Shown: one piece after another, positions 34,010-44,283 of the stretch
How the letters are laid out: the number at the start of each line of letters is the position of its first letter
How positions within the stretch are numbered: position 1 is the stretch's first letter
From: Firmicutes bacterium OM04-13BH
GTDB lineage: Bacteria > Bacillota > Clostridia > Lachnospirales > Lachnospiraceae
DNA length: 64,000 bases
Assembly (NCBI GenBank): GCA_003481745.1
Contig: QULP01000001.1
Location: 248,001 to 312,000 of the forward strand
Direction: 5' to 3'
Program-made: the position numbers and the translations under genes
Notes under the pieces: generated by a model
What the model saw: only the letters and a program-made list of their open reading frames with translations
Told to the model about the DNA's origin: nothing
Database searches by the model: none

Positions 34010-34984
34010 TTACCTTGCCTTTATTCCTAACATTCCCATAATATAGTATATTTTTTGTTTAATTCCGTTTTCCCCAACTGCTTTTAATTTGTTATAATAA
34101 ATCTTCACTTCACTTTTCATTCCGTATTCATTTGCCAATCGAAGATAAAAACGATTAAAGTGTACAAATACTTTTCGAGTGTATATATTCTGATCATTGA
34201 AGTCACATATATTCTTTACAAGATCATATAATGTATTTTCATGTTCTTGAAATCTTCGGATTGTTTTTTCATAATTATTATTATCTTGATTAGAATGACT
34301 GTTTTTATGTAGAATATACTTATATAACGTTTTATCAATGTATCCAAATTTTTTTTCGTGATATGCAACTGGCAATAAAATCTGATAATTCTGCCCAATT
34401 CGGCTCTCATTTATATGTCTACTTGGCACATACTTAAAAAATATATCTGTTCTCATGATATAAATACCCGGACAAAATACAACATTTTTACTGAATAATA
34501 AATCTTCAAAAAAATTATCTTTTTCAGGTTTAATTCTTTGTAAACGCTTTATTACATTTCCACTCTCATCTACATAATCAGCCCCAGACATTGCCAATGG
34601 AATATCTGGATGTTGTTCCATGTATTTCACCTTTTCGCTAATATTGTTTCGATACAATTCGTCATCTGAATCTGGCCAAATAAAGTATTTTCCTTGAATA
34701 TATGGAAAGCCCAAATTCATAGCCTTTGCTTGTCCACCATTCTCCTGCTTTAAATACACAAAACGAATGTTTCTTTCTTCAAATTTCTCCTTATACTTAT
34801 AGACAATATTTTCAGTTCTATCAGTCGAGCCATCATTAATAAAAATTATTTCATATTTTTCATAATCCTGTTCCAAAATTGAGATAAAAAATGCATCTAA
34901 ATATTTTTCAGAATTATATGACGGAGTAATAATACTCACTAACGGTTCCACTTTAACACCTCCACTCAAATCTAAAACTTCCAT
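34010..34984 (-). CDS. Family 2 glycosyltransferase
   Basis: 324 residues, GT-A fold: VSIITPSYNSEKYLDAFFIS, IIFINDGSTDRTENIV, YLKQENGGQAKAMNLG and the DxD motif WPDSDDELY. The C-terminal half is helical and ends with a short hydrophobic stretch. It adds one sugar of the EPS repeat unit on the cytoplasmic side; donor and linkage not readable. Its start overlaps the wzy stop by 13 nt. Confidence 0.9.
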   Translation of the reverse strand: MEVLDLSGGVKVEPLVSIITPSYNSEKYLDAFFISILEQDYEKYEIIFINDGSTDRTENIVYKYKEKFEERNIRFVYLKQENGGQAKAMNLGFPYIQGKYFIWPDSDDELYRNNISEKVKYMEQHPDIPLAMSGADYVDESGNVIKRLQRIKPEKDNFFEDLLFSKNVVFCPGIYIMRTDIFFKYVPSRHINESRIGQNYQILLPVAYHEKKFGYIDKTLYKYILHKNSHSNQDNNNYEKTIRRFQEHENTLYDLVKNICDFNDQNIYTRKVFVHFNRFYLRLANEYGMKSEVKIYYNKLKAVGENGIKQKIYYIMGMLGIKAR

Positions 34985-36240
34985 TTAATAGTTCTTTTAC
35001 TGACCATATAAGAAGAATCCGCTACTTTTATATTTGAAACCAAGAGAATAATAATAATCAAAACAATTAGCTGGCATGGATAATATAATGTATTTCCAGT
35101 AAAACTATAGACTCCAAACAAAATAATCCAATAAATCAAAAGTATATTCCAAAAAACAGGCTTTTCTTTAACTACAGATATTATCTTGAACAGCATCAAG
35201 ATAATAAGTAATGTCATTAATAGAAAACCAACGATTCCGGTTTCTGCCAAAAGCTGAATATATACATTATGTGCCTGATAATTCCAACGTTCTCCATAAT
35301 ATCGAAATCCTCGATAAAAAGCATAATCATTAAACGATAAAAACCCTTTTCCAAACAATGGGTTTTGCCGAAACATTTCTATTGCATAATTCCAAAACAC
35401 TTCTCTACCCGAAAGTACGTCTCCTTCACTATTCACAATGCGATCGATGATTAAAGACGCACCAGGAACCAGTACATATGCACCTATAATAAATATTGTA
35501 ATTGCTAAACCAACACCTGCCAATTTTATAAATTTATTGTTTTTAGAAAAAAGTATAACATAAATCAGCAAAACTGCTATTGGTATAATAAAAAGCGTCC
35601 TTTTTCCCGTCATCATAAGCGCTATCACTACAATAAGACTCTGAATAATATATTTATATGATTTATGACAGATATATTCTGCAAAAATCATACCAAGTCC
35701 TAAATTGCAGATAAACGCCGCATATGCCTTTTCAAAAGCGAGACCCGAAATTGCCCCGCCTGATGTAAGCGCACGCATAGTTTCATCTCCGAATGACGCA
35801 AATCCAAACAAGCTATGAAAAGTATCCGGCGATGCAGCTTCTAAAAACATAGAAAAAATAAATATCCAAAATAGAGTCCTGAAAATTTTCAATAAATAGC
35901 GATAAAATATTTTTGAAAACCTAAAAAGGACAATACTTATGCCCGAAATAAAGTATATACTGTAATCTATAGCTCCATCAGAACTAGAATACCAAATGCA
36001 ACCAACAAGTATCATTGAAACAAATGCAACATATAGACCTATAAACTTATTCATTTTTACTGTATAATCTTTTTTTGAAACAAACAATCCAAAACACAAA
36101 ACGATTATAAAGAGCGATAGGTATTTTGTGTACATCATTAACTTGTTATTAGTAGAAAAAATAATCAGATTAATAAGTAAAGCAATTATTATTTCTAATA
36201 TTCTAGTGTCATTTAAATTAGAATGACCTTCCATCTTCAT
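34972..36240 (-). CDS. wzy: Wzy-type polymerase / O-antigen-ligase-like membrane protein
   Basis: 422 residues, about 10-11 membrane helices and one large outside loop between the late helices. The loop includes SEGDVLSGREVFWNYAIEMF and NPLFGKGFLSF...YQAHNVYIQLLAETG, matching the Wzy_C/O-antigen ligase pattern (R-x-x-x-W, H-N-x-x). It should join repeat units outside. Overlaps both neighbours by a few nt, consistent with a single operon. Confidence 0.9.
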   Translation of the reverse strand: MKMEGHSNLNDTRILEIIIALLINLIIFSTNNKLMMYTKYLSLFIIVLCFGLFVSKKDYTVKMNKFIGLYVAFVSMILVGCIWYSSSDGAIDYSIYFISGISIVLFRFSKIFYRYLLKIFRTLFWIFIFSMFLEAASPDTFHSLFGFASFGDETMRALTSGGAISGLAFEKAYAAFICNLGLGMIFAEYICHKSYKYIIQSLIVVIALMMTGKRTLFIIPIAVLLIYVILFSKNNKFIKLAGVGLAITIFIIGAYVLVPGASLIIDRIVNSEGDVLSGREVFWNYAIEMFRQNPLFGKGFLSFNDYAFYRGFRYYGERWNYQAHNVYIQLLAETGIVGFLLMTLLIILMLFKIISVVKEKPVFWNILLIYWIILFGVYSFTGNTLYYPCQLIVLIIIILLVSNIKVADSSYMVSKRTIKWKF

Positions 36241-37325
36241 TCAAAAACCCTTTCAAAATACTGACTTGTTTTTATATATTGTTTCCTAATCTGATCATCA
36301 GCAAAATTAAAATCTCTATCAACACTTACTCTACAATCTTCTAATGTTTTCACTTTGCATTCATCTAACCCTGTTAAACATAACAATGATTCGACTCTAT
36401 CATTAGGTCTAAAATCTTTTTGTAATGCTTCCACATAAAACTCTTTATGAAAAATAATAGAGAAGGCTGTTCCATGGAATGAATTAGTCACAACATAGTC
36501 AGCATATTTTATATATCCCAAAAACTCTTCTACTGATGCCGAATACACTCCTTTTATATCCGGAGTTTTCATTTGATCTACTACATCAAAATTCAACGCC
36601 ACAATTTTTTTTCCCGTTAATTTAGATAATTTTCTTGCAAAGTCAAAAATTAAATTCGAAGTATTCAGTTTGTAGATTAATATATAATTTTTAAGTTTAG
36701 GTTTTCTTGCAAGTTTTTCCCATTCTTCCGCTTTTAATAAAAAGACTGGATCTACCGATAATTCCGCATCTTTTCCCGTTAGTTTTTTTACAATCTGCTG
36801 TCCTGCATTTTCGCGGATGGATAATTCAGAAAAAGTTGATAGCAAGCTTTTATAATCATTTACGTAGCTGTCTGGAATCTCCTTCATGCCAAACGAAGCA
36901 GCATAGGAAAGTTTGGCATCACAGTTTTTTACAAATTGTAAAAAATATGTTTTATCGAAATTTGAACATGCATAATTGAAAACCTGATCGCTTCCTGTTA
37001 TAAACTTATCGTAACGAAGATTCGCCTTATCTATATTAAACTTATCATAAACCTCTGTACTCATTCGGACATTTTGGTTCAAAAATCTATAAAATTCTCT
37101 TTTTTTCTTATATGTATTTTTAAAATTCAACATTCCTCTAATAATCTGTTTTACAGATTTATCCTTTATCGTGAATGTTTTATAAAAATTTTCCATATGT
37201 TCACATCGATAATCTATAACCTCTGCATCATAATTAGAAACATTTAAATATTTCTGTAATGCATATGTTTGTAAAACTGCCCCATAATTAATCGCTCTGT
37301 GAAATGTAATAATTCCTATTCTCAT
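36237..37325 (-). CDS. Polysaccharide pyruvyl transferase
   Basis: Start at MRIGIITFHRAINYGAVLQ (37325), with GAGGGA about 6 nt upstream; 362 residues. NYGAVLQTYALQKYL is the family N-terminus, TGSDQVFN and LSVDPVFLL mark the middle and VVTNSFHGTAFSIIF the conserved C-terminal loop. Members transfer pyruvate from phosphoenolpyruvate to sugars (CsaB-like). Pairs here with the F420-hydrogenase-like gene at the operon's end. Confidence 0.92.
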   Translation of the reverse strand: MRIGIITFHRAINYGAVLQTYALQKYLNVSNYDAEVIDYRCEHMENFYKTFTIKDKSVKQIIRGMLNFKNTYKKKREFYRFLNQNVRMSTEVYDKFNIDKANLRYDKFITGSDQVFNYACSNFDKTYFLQFVKNCDAKLSYAASFGMKEIPDSYVNDYKSLLSTFSELSIRENAGQQIVKKLTGKDAELSVDPVFLLKAEEWEKLARKPKLKNYILIYKLNTSNLIFDFARKLSKLTGKKIVALNFDVVDQMKTPDIKGVYSASVEEFLGYIKYADYVVTNSFHGTAFSIIFHKEFYVEALQKDFRPNDRVESLLCLTGLDECKVKTLEDCRVSVDRDFNFADDQIRKQYIKTSQYFERVFE

Positions 37326-37342
37326 AATTATCCCTCTATAAA

Positions 37343-38335
37343 TCAATTTATTTTAGATAGTATCTCAAAAACTCGTATCATTTTCCATTTAAGCAAATAA
37401 TATACAACAAAATTTTTCAAATTCGTTGGCTGATATAAGTTAATAATACCCATTATCTCCTGATCATTCAAAAGTATTCTATAAAATTCTTTAGCATTTC
37501 TCGTTTTAGAAATCTTATTTATATTGAATCTCAAGGTAAAAAAAGTCCGATTAATTATTCTTCGTTTCAAATTATAGTCATCCAATACATTTCCAAACAT
37601 TATGTATATCTCATTATATAAATTTACAATTCTTTTTAAGATAGATACGTCAATTCTATGCGTAAACGAAGTGTCATTAACACGATATAAATATACACCT
37701 TCATTGCTAAAAGCTATTATTTTAGCATATGACATAAACATCAATTTAAACAACAAGTCTTCTGAATATACATATCTCTCGGAAAAAAAGTGTATGTCTT
37801 TATTTTCAATTATATCTCTTCTGAAAATACTATCCCAGACCGCAATACATCCAGAGTATCCATCTTTCTCTTCGTAAGAAATCAAATCAGCCATAGTAGC
37901 TTTAATTTCTTGGCGGCTAATTAAAACCTTATCATTTACTGGATGCTCCTTCATAATTTTCCCATCATATATATCAACTATTCTACAAGAAACCATATCC
38001 GCATTTGTTTCAATCGCCCTTTGATACAATTTTTCAAGCATGTTCTTCTTATACTGATCATCCGAATCTAAGAATGCAATATATTCACCCGTAGCTTTTT
38101 TTATGCCAAAATTTCTTTCTAAACCTTGTCCCACATTTTTATTAGTATATAATTGAATCCTGCTATCTTTTTTTTTATATTTTTCACATATCTGTAACGA
38201 ATTATCCGTTGAACCATCATCAATTAATAATAGTTCAATATCTCGCAACGTTTGATTCAATACAGACTCAATACATTGTTCCAGATATAGTTCTGCATTG
38301 TATATCGGTACAATTACACTAATTTTTGGTTTCAT
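37343..38335 (-). CDS. Family 2 glycosyltransferase
   Basis: 330 residues. ISVIVPIYNAELYLEQCIES, LLLIDDGSTDNSLQICEKY, QGLERNFGIKKATGEYIAFL and DSDDQYKKNML show the GT-A nucleotide-sugar site. The remainder is AT-rich in codon use, ending VVYYLLKWKMIRVFEILSK. Cytoplasmic EPS repeat-unit transferase. Sits 84 nt downstream of the capsular-synthesis-type gene. Confidence 0.9.
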   Translation of the reverse strand: MKPKISVIVPIYNAELYLEQCIESVLNQTLRDIELLLIDDGSTDNSLQICEKYKKKDSRIQLYTNKNVGQGLERNFGIKKATGEYIAFLDSDDQYKKNMLEKLYQRAIETNADMVSCRIVDIYDGKIMKEHPVNDKVLISRQEIKATMADLISYEEKDGYSGCIAVWDSIFRRDIIENKDIHFFSERYVYSEDLLFKLMFMSYAKIIAFSNEGVYLYRVNDTSFTHRIDVSILKRIVNLYNEIYIMFGNVLDDYNLKRRIINRTFFTLRFNINKISKTRNAKEFYRILLNDQEIMGIINLYQPTNLKNFVVYYLLKWKMIRVFEILSKIN

Positions 38336-38419
38336 TCTTCATTCCTCATACACTATCATAAATTCCATTTTTTTATGTCATCATATTTTTTTATTTAATT
38401 TGATTCTGACATCAAATAA

Positions 38420-39361
38420 TTATTTTGTATTCTTTGTGTCACTTGATGTAATTAAATAATCATAAAAGTTATATCCATGATTAATAGCAACATCCAATTT
38501 ATATGTCAACTTATGAACACCTGTAAGTTTTTTAATCCAATTCCATTTCTCTTCTGAATAATCATCGGCTAAAACTTTAACAAGATACTCGCTATAATCA
38601 CTGTTCATATATGGAATCGCTTGCTCAACTTCCGGATCACTCTTCACCACCAATGTTATAATCAAATTTGGTAGCGGATACTCAATTACATGTTCATTTT
38701 TGAGCCAATATGCGAAAGCAACATTTCTTATTTCTCGAATTGTTTTGTTTTCCTTTTTTGCATGTAGAAGCCATGCAGGATATAGTACAGGGTTATCTAT
38801 CAGTAACAATGATTTTCGTACTGCAAAAAAGTCACTGTTTAAAATCATATCCGGAATCGGCTCTGTAAGATATACTGTAGAATCAATCCATGTTCCACCA
38901 TAATGTTCCAGTAATGCAAATCTCATTAGATCCACATATCCCGCCATCGGAATCTGGCCAGCGTCCTTTTTCTTTTCAATGTAATCTGGCAATCGAATGT
39001 AATCTGCAAGATTTTGGTCATTCAGCAAAATGATTTTTTGATTTGAATGTTTACATACAGATTCATAGCACTTCTGAATAATGATCGGTGCCTGTTCAAT
39101 ACCTTTGTTCCAATAAATCCAAATCGGATTCTCTACATCATTTTCGGGAAAGCTAAGTCCTTGAACATCTGTGTCTTTATACTCTAAATATGGTTTTATC
39201 TTAGAAGAAGCTCGTTCCTGCCATAATACCTTCCGCACCTCATAATCCTTGACAAGATGCAATTTGATAAACATAAATGCCCCTCGTTTGACGGCATTCA
39301 CAATTCCATATCTTTGAATAAAGCCTTTCATGCCAATATTTTGATAGTAGTCATTCAGCAT
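38420..39361 (-). CDS. Capsular polysaccharide synthesis-type glycosyltransferase (Caps_synth), copy 1
   Basis: 313 residues. PIWIYWNKGIEQAPIIIQKC, GYVDLMRFALLEHYGGTWID and STVYLTEPIP match the Caps_synth/GT32-like family, where the WxD segment supplies the metal-binding acidic residue. The next protein upstream (39411-40265) shares almost every motif, including PYMNSDYSEYLVKVLADDYS and KLTGVHKLTYKL, so the two are tandem paralogues. Confidence 0.85.
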   Translation of the reverse strand: MLNDYYQNIGMKGFIQRYGIVNAVKRGAFMFIKLHLVKDYEVRKVLWQERASSKIKPYLEYKDTDVQGLSFPENDVENPIWIYWNKGIEQAPIIIQKCYESVCKHSNQKIILLNDQNLADYIRLPDYIEKKKDAGQIPMAGYVDLMRFALLEHYGGTWIDSTVYLTEPIPDMILNSDFFAVRKSLLLIDNPVLYPAWLLHAKKENKTIREIRNVAFAYWLKNEHVIEYPLPNLIITLVVKSDPEVEQAIPYMNSDYSEYLVKVLADDYSEEKWNWIKKLTGVHKLTYKLDVAINHGYNFYDYLITSSDTKNTK

Positions 39362-39410
39362 AATAATTTAATTGTCTCCCTTATCTTGCAGAAACTACTA
39401 TTCAAAAGGC

Positions 39411-40265
39411 TCATAGATTCCGCATCAGATAATGGTAAACTGTTTCCTCCTTATCGATTGATGGTTCTAATTTATAGGTTAGTTTATGTATCCCGGTAAG
39501 CTGCTTAATCCAGGTAAATTTTTCCTCTGTGAACTTATCTCCTAATACTCTAACCAGGTATTCGCTGTAATCACTATTCAAATAAGGCATCTTCTTTTCA
39601 ACCTCTGGTGATGACCTCATTATTTGTGTAATTACAATATTTGAAAACAGATATTCTGGTACATGATTATTTCGTTTCCAGTAAGCAAATAGAACATTAC
39701 GAATCTCATAAATCGTTCTATTATGTCGCTTGGCGTGGATAAACCAGACCGGATACAATACAGGATTATCAATTTCGCCGAGTGAATTATGAAAAACAAA
39801 AAAATCACTATTTAATATTTCCTGCGGGATTCCATCTGTTAGTAGTATTGTTGCATCCATCCATGTCCCACCATAATGCTCCAATAATGCTACACGCATT
39901 AAATCTGTATAAATCGCTAATGGAAGGACTCCGCTTCTTAATTTCTCGTTCAGATAATCCGGCATATTTATATAACTCTGTACATTTTTCTCTGTAAGCA
40001 AAACAACTTGTCTGCCAGCATATTTTTTTATTGATTGGTAGCAAGTCTTCACTATCTCAGGTGCCTGCTCCACCCCCGTATTCCAGAATAACCAAATAGG
40101 TTCATCTACCTGGGTCTCTGGGAACGTCAGCTTTTCAGGAATAGTGTCTCTGAACTTCAAATATTTTTTACAGACTGCTGTACCCCTCTCCGATTGCCAA
40201 AGCAGTTTTCTCAACTCATAATCTTTGACAATATGAAGTGGGTTACGAAGAAATTTATTCCACAT
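39411..40265 (-). CDS. Capsular polysaccharide synthesis-type glycosyltransferase (Caps_synth), copy 2
   Basis: 284 residues; overlaps the upstream GT4 gene by 11 nt. PIWLFWNTGVEQAPEIVKTC, AIYTDLMRVALLEHYGGTWM, DATILLTDGIP and NSDYSEYLVRVLGDKFTEEK parallel copy 1. The N-terminus is shorter by about 30 residues (MWNKFLRNPLHIVKDYELRK). Tandem duplication with divergence probably gave two transferases for two steps of the repeat unit. Confidence 0.85.
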   Translation of the reverse strand: MWNKFLRNPLHIVKDYELRKLLWQSERGTAVCKKYLKFRDTIPEKLTFPETQVDEPIWLFWNTGVEQAPEIVKTCYQSIKKYAGRQVVLLTEKNVQSYINMPDYLNEKLRSGVLPLAIYTDLMRVALLEHYGGTWMDATILLTDGIPQEILNSDFFVFHNSLGEIDNPVLYPVWFIHAKRHNRTIYEIRNVLFAYWKRNNHVPEYLFSNIVITQIMRSSPEVEKKMPYLNSDYSEYLVRVLGDKFTEEKFTWIKQLTGIHKLTYKLEPSIDKEETVYHYLMRNL

Positions 40266-41469
40266 TCTTTTCTCCTCGATAAATTTTCATCAGTTTTATA
40301 TAGTAGCTTTCTGTCGTTTCATATTTCACCTGACTACAATTCTTTGTATATCTTTCCAATACATCTTGTGTTTGAAGAACCTTTTTTATTGCCCTCATCA
40401 GTTCTTCTACATTACCCGCTTCAAACAACTCTCCGGTTTTACCCGGCTCAATCAATTCGGGAATTCCTCCCATTTTAGATCCAACAACAGGCGTACCCAA
40501 AAGTACAGATTCCATAACAGAGTACGGACAATTCTCATACCACTCAGACGGGCAGACGCTGATTGCTGCCTCAGCAATAATGCGATAAAGTTCTTCTCCT
40601 GTCTTAAATCCCAGATACTTAACGTTTGGAATATCCTTCATTTTATCAGCTGACGGACCATAGCCAATAAACACAAATTCTGTATTTGGCATCTTCTTGG
40701 CTACTTCAAGCAAAGTATCCGTTCCTTTATCTCGTGAAAGATGACCAAACTCTAATACATAACCCTTTTTTTGAATATTATCCAGGTACGGCATCTCTTT
40801 TTTAAAATTATGCAGCCCAATGGTTTTATCACGGAATCTTTTCTGCGTGTCTAATTTTGATTTAAGAAAAAAGCTACAACAAATATAGGCATCTACATAT
40901 GAGTATGCTTTACTATATTTCCACATATATCCATCTAGTGTTCCTAGAAAACTTTTTGCTCTGGAATTTTTCAAACATTTAGTTTGAAGGCAGTGGATAT
41001 AATGACCATCCAAGCATCGTTCACATGGCTTCATATCCACATCAAACATTCCATGGCTAGGACAAACAAGCTGGTAGTCGTGTGTCGTGTAAATAATTTT
41101 GCATTGCTTCTTGGTTTCTTTACGCCATTTATTAATTTCCAAAATAATAGAAGGAGTCAGATGATACTGTATATTATTGAGATGTACTACATCCGGCTGA
41201 AAATCATCTAAAACCGCACAAATTTTTTTGCGTGCTTCTCTTGAATAAATAATACGAAAAGGTGCATTTAAATTTGCCTTTATCCCTTGAGAAAAGTCCA
41301 TATTAGTCACATATGAACCAACTCTATTTCCTACTGTATTTTTTTCATTTTCAAGCCCAAAAAACTGAACTTCATGCCCATGTTCTTCTAACATCTTTCC
41401 TACATCGAATGTATATGTTTCCGCTCCACCCTTGGGAAATAAAAATTTATTAATAAGTAATACTTTCAT
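40255..41469 (-). CDS. Family 4 glycosyltransferase
   Basis: 404 residues. N-terminal LLINKFLFPKGGAETYTFDV with GGAE, HLNNIQYHLTPSII and the C-terminal GT-B donor site FGHLSRDKGTDTLLEVAKKM, GPSADKMKDIPNVKYLGF, CPSEWYENCPYSVMESVLLG. In between lies a Cys-rich stretch (CPSHGMFDVDMKPCERCLDG...CLQTKCLK), also found in related GT4 enzymes. Cytoplasmic transferase for EPS assembly. Confidence 0.9.
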   Translation of the reverse strand: MKVLLINKFLFPKGGAETYTFDVGKMLEEHGHEVQFFGLENEKNTVGNRVGSYVTNMDFSQGIKANLNAPFRIIYSREARKKICAVLDDFQPDVVHLNNIQYHLTPSIILEINKWRKETKKQCKIIYTTHDYQLVCPSHGMFDVDMKPCERCLDGHYIHCLQTKCLKNSRAKSFLGTLDGYMWKYSKAYSYVDAYICCSFFLKSKLDTQKRFRDKTIGLHNFKKEMPYLDNIQKKGYVLEFGHLSRDKGTDTLLEVAKKMPNTEFVFIGYGPSADKMKDIPNVKYLGFKTGEELYRIIAEAAISVCPSEWYENCPYSVMESVLLGTPVVGSKMGGIPELIEPGKTGELFEAGNVEELMRAIKKVLQTQDVLERYTKNCSQVKYETTESYYIKLMKIYRGEKNVE

Positions 41470-41478
41470 ATTTGTTTA

Positions 41479-42603
41479 TTATTTTCTCCTATACAGCTTT
41501 TCTGTTTCTTCTACAACATCATCCCAGTTATATTTCTTGCAGATAAAATCTGCCGCCTGTTTTTTTAACATTTCCACTTTTTCTGGATAATCACAGGCAT
41601 CTTGTAATTTTTCTCTAAGCTCATCCACATCCGACTTCCTAAAGATCAAAGCCCTATCTTCTACGACTTCGGCACACTCTGGAATATCAGAAACCAAACA
41701 ACAATTGCCATAACTCATAGCTTCTAAAAGACTCAAAGGCATTCCTTCCAAATCAGAAGGTAATGTATAAATATAAGCATTACTGTATAATTCGTCTAGC
41801 ATCTTGCCTTGTACAAAGCCTGTAAAAATAATTCTGCTATCATCTTTTGCCAGTTCCTTCAACTCTTTCATAAAAGAATCTGTATCGCTGGAACCACCTG
41901 CAATCACCAGTTTCTTATCCGTCCTGACATTTTTAAATGCTTCTATTAAATATTGAATCCCTTTTTCAGGAACTAATCTACCAAGAAATAAAATATAAGA
42001 GTCCTTTGTCAATCCAAACATTTTCGTAATTAAATCAGCAGTTTGAATCTGTGGTCTATTTACACCATTTGGAATAAACTTTGTTTCTCTTCCATAGGTT
42101 TTCTTAAAATAATCTTGAACACCTTTGCTCAAAACTATAATTTCATCTGCATATTTTACAGCATTTTTTTCACCCTGTCGAATAAACTTCGATCCAAATC
42201 CTGATTTCCACTTTTCACGCTGCCAATCAATACCATGAATTGTAACGATTACTCTTTTTCCAAACATCTTAGGTAACCATGTAAAAAATGCCGGTCCTTC
42301 TGCATGAATATGCACAACATCATATTTACCAAATGCACTATAAACAGCAGCAAAAAAAGAAGAGCTTACCGCCGCTAACCCCTTTTTCTCAATCGTTGGA
42401 ACGTATTTCTGGCGAATCCCTTTATATTCAATTTTTTTATCATATTCTGCACCGCTTACATGATGTCCTGACCTGTTATAACAGGTGATCTTATAACCAT
42501 CTCGAGCCATTCTTGTACAAAGTTCTTTTACTACAATTTCAATTCCGCCTTCTCTGCTTAATCGTTTTTGACCAAACATAGCAACTGCCCACTTATTCTT
42601 CAT
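41479..42603 (-). CDS. Family 4 glycosyltransferase
   Basis: Start at MKNKWAVAMFGQKRLSREGG (42603), with GGGAGA just upstream; the longer frame has no ribosome site. 374 residues. IEIVVKELCTRMARDGYKIT, HIHAEGPAFFTWLPKMFGKR and VTIHGIDWQREKW form the acceptor half; FLGRLVPEKGIQYLIEAF and LPSDLEGMPLSLLEAMSYGN form the GT-B donor site with the EGMPLSLLE motif. The second enzyme after priming in gene order. Confidence 0.9.
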   Translation of the reverse strand: MKNKWAVAMFGQKRLSREGGIEIVVKELCTRMARDGYKITCYNRSGHHVSGAEYDKKIEYKGIRQKYVPTIEKKGLAAVSSSFFAAVYSAFGKYDVVHIHAEGPAFFTWLPKMFGKRVIVTIHGIDWQREKWKSGFGSKFIRQGEKNAVKYADEIIVLSKGVQDYFKKTYGRETKFIPNGVNRPQIQTADLITKMFGLTKDSYILFLGRLVPEKGIQYLIEAFKNVRTDKKLVIAGGSSDTDSFMKELKELAKDDSRIIFTGFVQGKMLDELYSNAYIYTLPSDLEGMPLSLLEAMSYGNCCLVSDIPECAEVVEDRALIFRKSDVDELREKLQDACDYPEKVEMLKKQAADFICKKYNWDDVVEETEKLYRRK

Positions 42604-42660
42604 ACTATCTCCCATTTTGTAAATTTCACATCTGTCCCTCAACTTGTTAAAAAGGCAGTA

Positions 42661-44112
42661 TTATACCGATCCTTCCTTTTTAAACACCACCATCACGGTC
42701 TTTAACAGTATCTTAATATCCAGTCCAATATTCCAATTTTCAATATACTCTTTATCAAGCTCTACCACTTCTTCAAAATCCGTGATATCACTTCTTCCGC
42801 TTACCTGCCACATACCGGTTATTCCCGGTTTTATCGCAAGTCGTGCCCGATGGTGCAGCTCATACTCGGAAACTTCTCCAATCAGCGGAGGACGTGTTCC
42901 CACGATACTCATATCGCCTTTTAACACATTCCAAAACTGCGGAAATTCATCCAGACTGGTGGATCTTATAAAGTTTCCAATTCCGGTCTTTTTCGTTCCA
43001 TCCGGAAGGATTTCATTTCCGATTACACGTGGGTCAAAGTCGAGCTTGAACATCTTTGCATCACCGAGTTTATTATCTTTCATCAGTTCTGCTTTCCGTT
43101 CTTCTGCATCCAAATACATGCTTCTGAATTTATACAGTTTGAATCGTTTTCCGTTCTTTCCGACTCTTTCCTGAGAAAAGAAAATCGGTCCCGGTGATTT
43201 CATGTAGATTGCAGGTCCAACAAACAGAGTGATAAGCCCTGTTAAAATACATCCGACTAAACCGCCTGCAATATCCATCGCTCGTTTGAAAAACAGCTGT
43301 CTTGCTGTTGCATAATTCATTGTTGTTGTCAGAACCGTATAAGTTCCGATTTGTTCAACAAATTGTTTTTTCCCTCTCGTATTCGATACTTTCGCAAGAT
43401 TTAAATGTACCGTTACACCTGTTTCCATCATTTTCTTCATCAAATCTTCCGGATATTCTGCATCTTCCGACGGTACAACCAGCACTTCGTCAATCCATTG
43501 CTGGCAGATATAATCCGGTGTGTTTTCTCGATTTGAAACCACCGGAATTCCACTGATTACTTTTCCCGTCATATCCTTGTCAATAATTGCAATTCCGGAA
43601 AGTGTAAATCTCGCATAATTGTGGTCTTTCATATCACGAATTACCGTTCCTGCAACATCTGAAGTCGTCACAATCAGCAGGGAGCGGTCTTTTCCAGCTT
43701 CCATCTGTTTTTGTAATACTGATTTTCTGGCTTCTCTTACTGTATAAGTCAGGATAAAATAGAAGCACATTGTCGTAATCAGAATAAATCTCGAATACTT
43801 TTCTGCTTCTTTAATCAAAAACAGATAACTCATCGACACTGCGCACACAATCAGCACATGTTTGAGTGTCTCTATAAATTCTACATAGTGTCCTCTCTTT
43901 AAAACATTTTTTAATGTCTCAAAAAAGAAAATCACAACAATGTCTGCCGCTTCTACAAAAATTGCCATGTTCCGATAAAGTACATGAGAATACGGATTCC
44001 AGCCCATCCCACGGAGCACATAAGCCAGAAAAAAGGCTATCTGCAGGCAAATTAAATCCAGCAGAATAAAATCATAATGCTTGAACCAACCTTTTGACTC
44101 TCTTAGATACAT
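42661..44112 (-). CDS. Polyprenyl-phosphate sugar-1-phosphate transferase (priming enzyme of EPS)
   Basis: 483 residues. Four N-terminal membrane helices, a Rossmann-like middle (LLIVTTSDVAGTVIRDM), then helix 5 and the catalytic PHPT domain: KRAMDIAGGLVGCILTGLIT, KSPGPIFFSQERVGKNGK, FKLYKFRSMYLDAEERK, STSLDEFPQFWNVLKGDMSI, GTRPPL and PGITGMWQVSGRS. This WcaJ/CpsE-like enzyme loads the first sugar phosphate onto undecaprenyl phosphate. First gene of the operon, with a promoter at 44199-44227. No Wzd/Wze tyrosine-kinase genes are next to it. Confidence 0.95.
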   Translation of the reverse strand: MYLRESKGWFKHYDFILLDLICLQIAFFLAYVLRGMGWNPYSHVLYRNMAIFVEAADIVVIFFFETLKNVLKRGHYVEFIETLKHVLIVCAVSMSYLFLIKEAEKYSRFILITTMCFYFILTYTVREARKSVLQKQMEAGKDRSLLIVTTSDVAGTVIRDMKDHNYARFTLSGIAIIDKDMTGKVISGIPVVSNRENTPDYICQQWIDEVLVVPSEDAEYPEDLMKKMMETGVTVHLNLAKVSNTRGKKQFVEQIGTYTVLTTTMNYATARQLFFKRAMDIAGGLVGCILTGLITLFVGPAIYMKSPGPIFFSQERVGKNGKRFKLYKFRSMYLDAEERKAELMKDNKLGDAKMFKLDFDPRVIGNEILPDGTKKTGIGNFIRSTSLDEFPQFWNVLKGDMSIVGTRPPLIGEVSEYELHHRARLAIKPGITGMWQVSGRSDITDFEEVVELDKEYIENWNIGLDIKILLKTVMVVFKKEGSV

Positions 44113-44198
44113 ATTTTTCTCTTTCCCCTTCGCTTTCGTACTTGCCAGTATTCTTGAACTCCCCTTCTTTTCGTTTCATCTGGCTGTTTTTCCTATTA

Positions 44199-44227
44199 AT
44201 GATATCATCTATTTTTTTTCAAGACAA
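44199..44227 (-). promoter_or_regulatory. Promoter of the EPS operon
   Basis: TTGTCT, 17-nt A-rich spacer, TATCAT, about 87 nt upstream of the priming transferase ATG. Likely the start of an 11-gene transcript ending near 31333. Confidence 0.6.
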
Positions 44228-44283
44228 GAGTCAATCCGCCATTTTCTACCATATTATTGTAAATTTCTTCGTCATTTTTCCTT

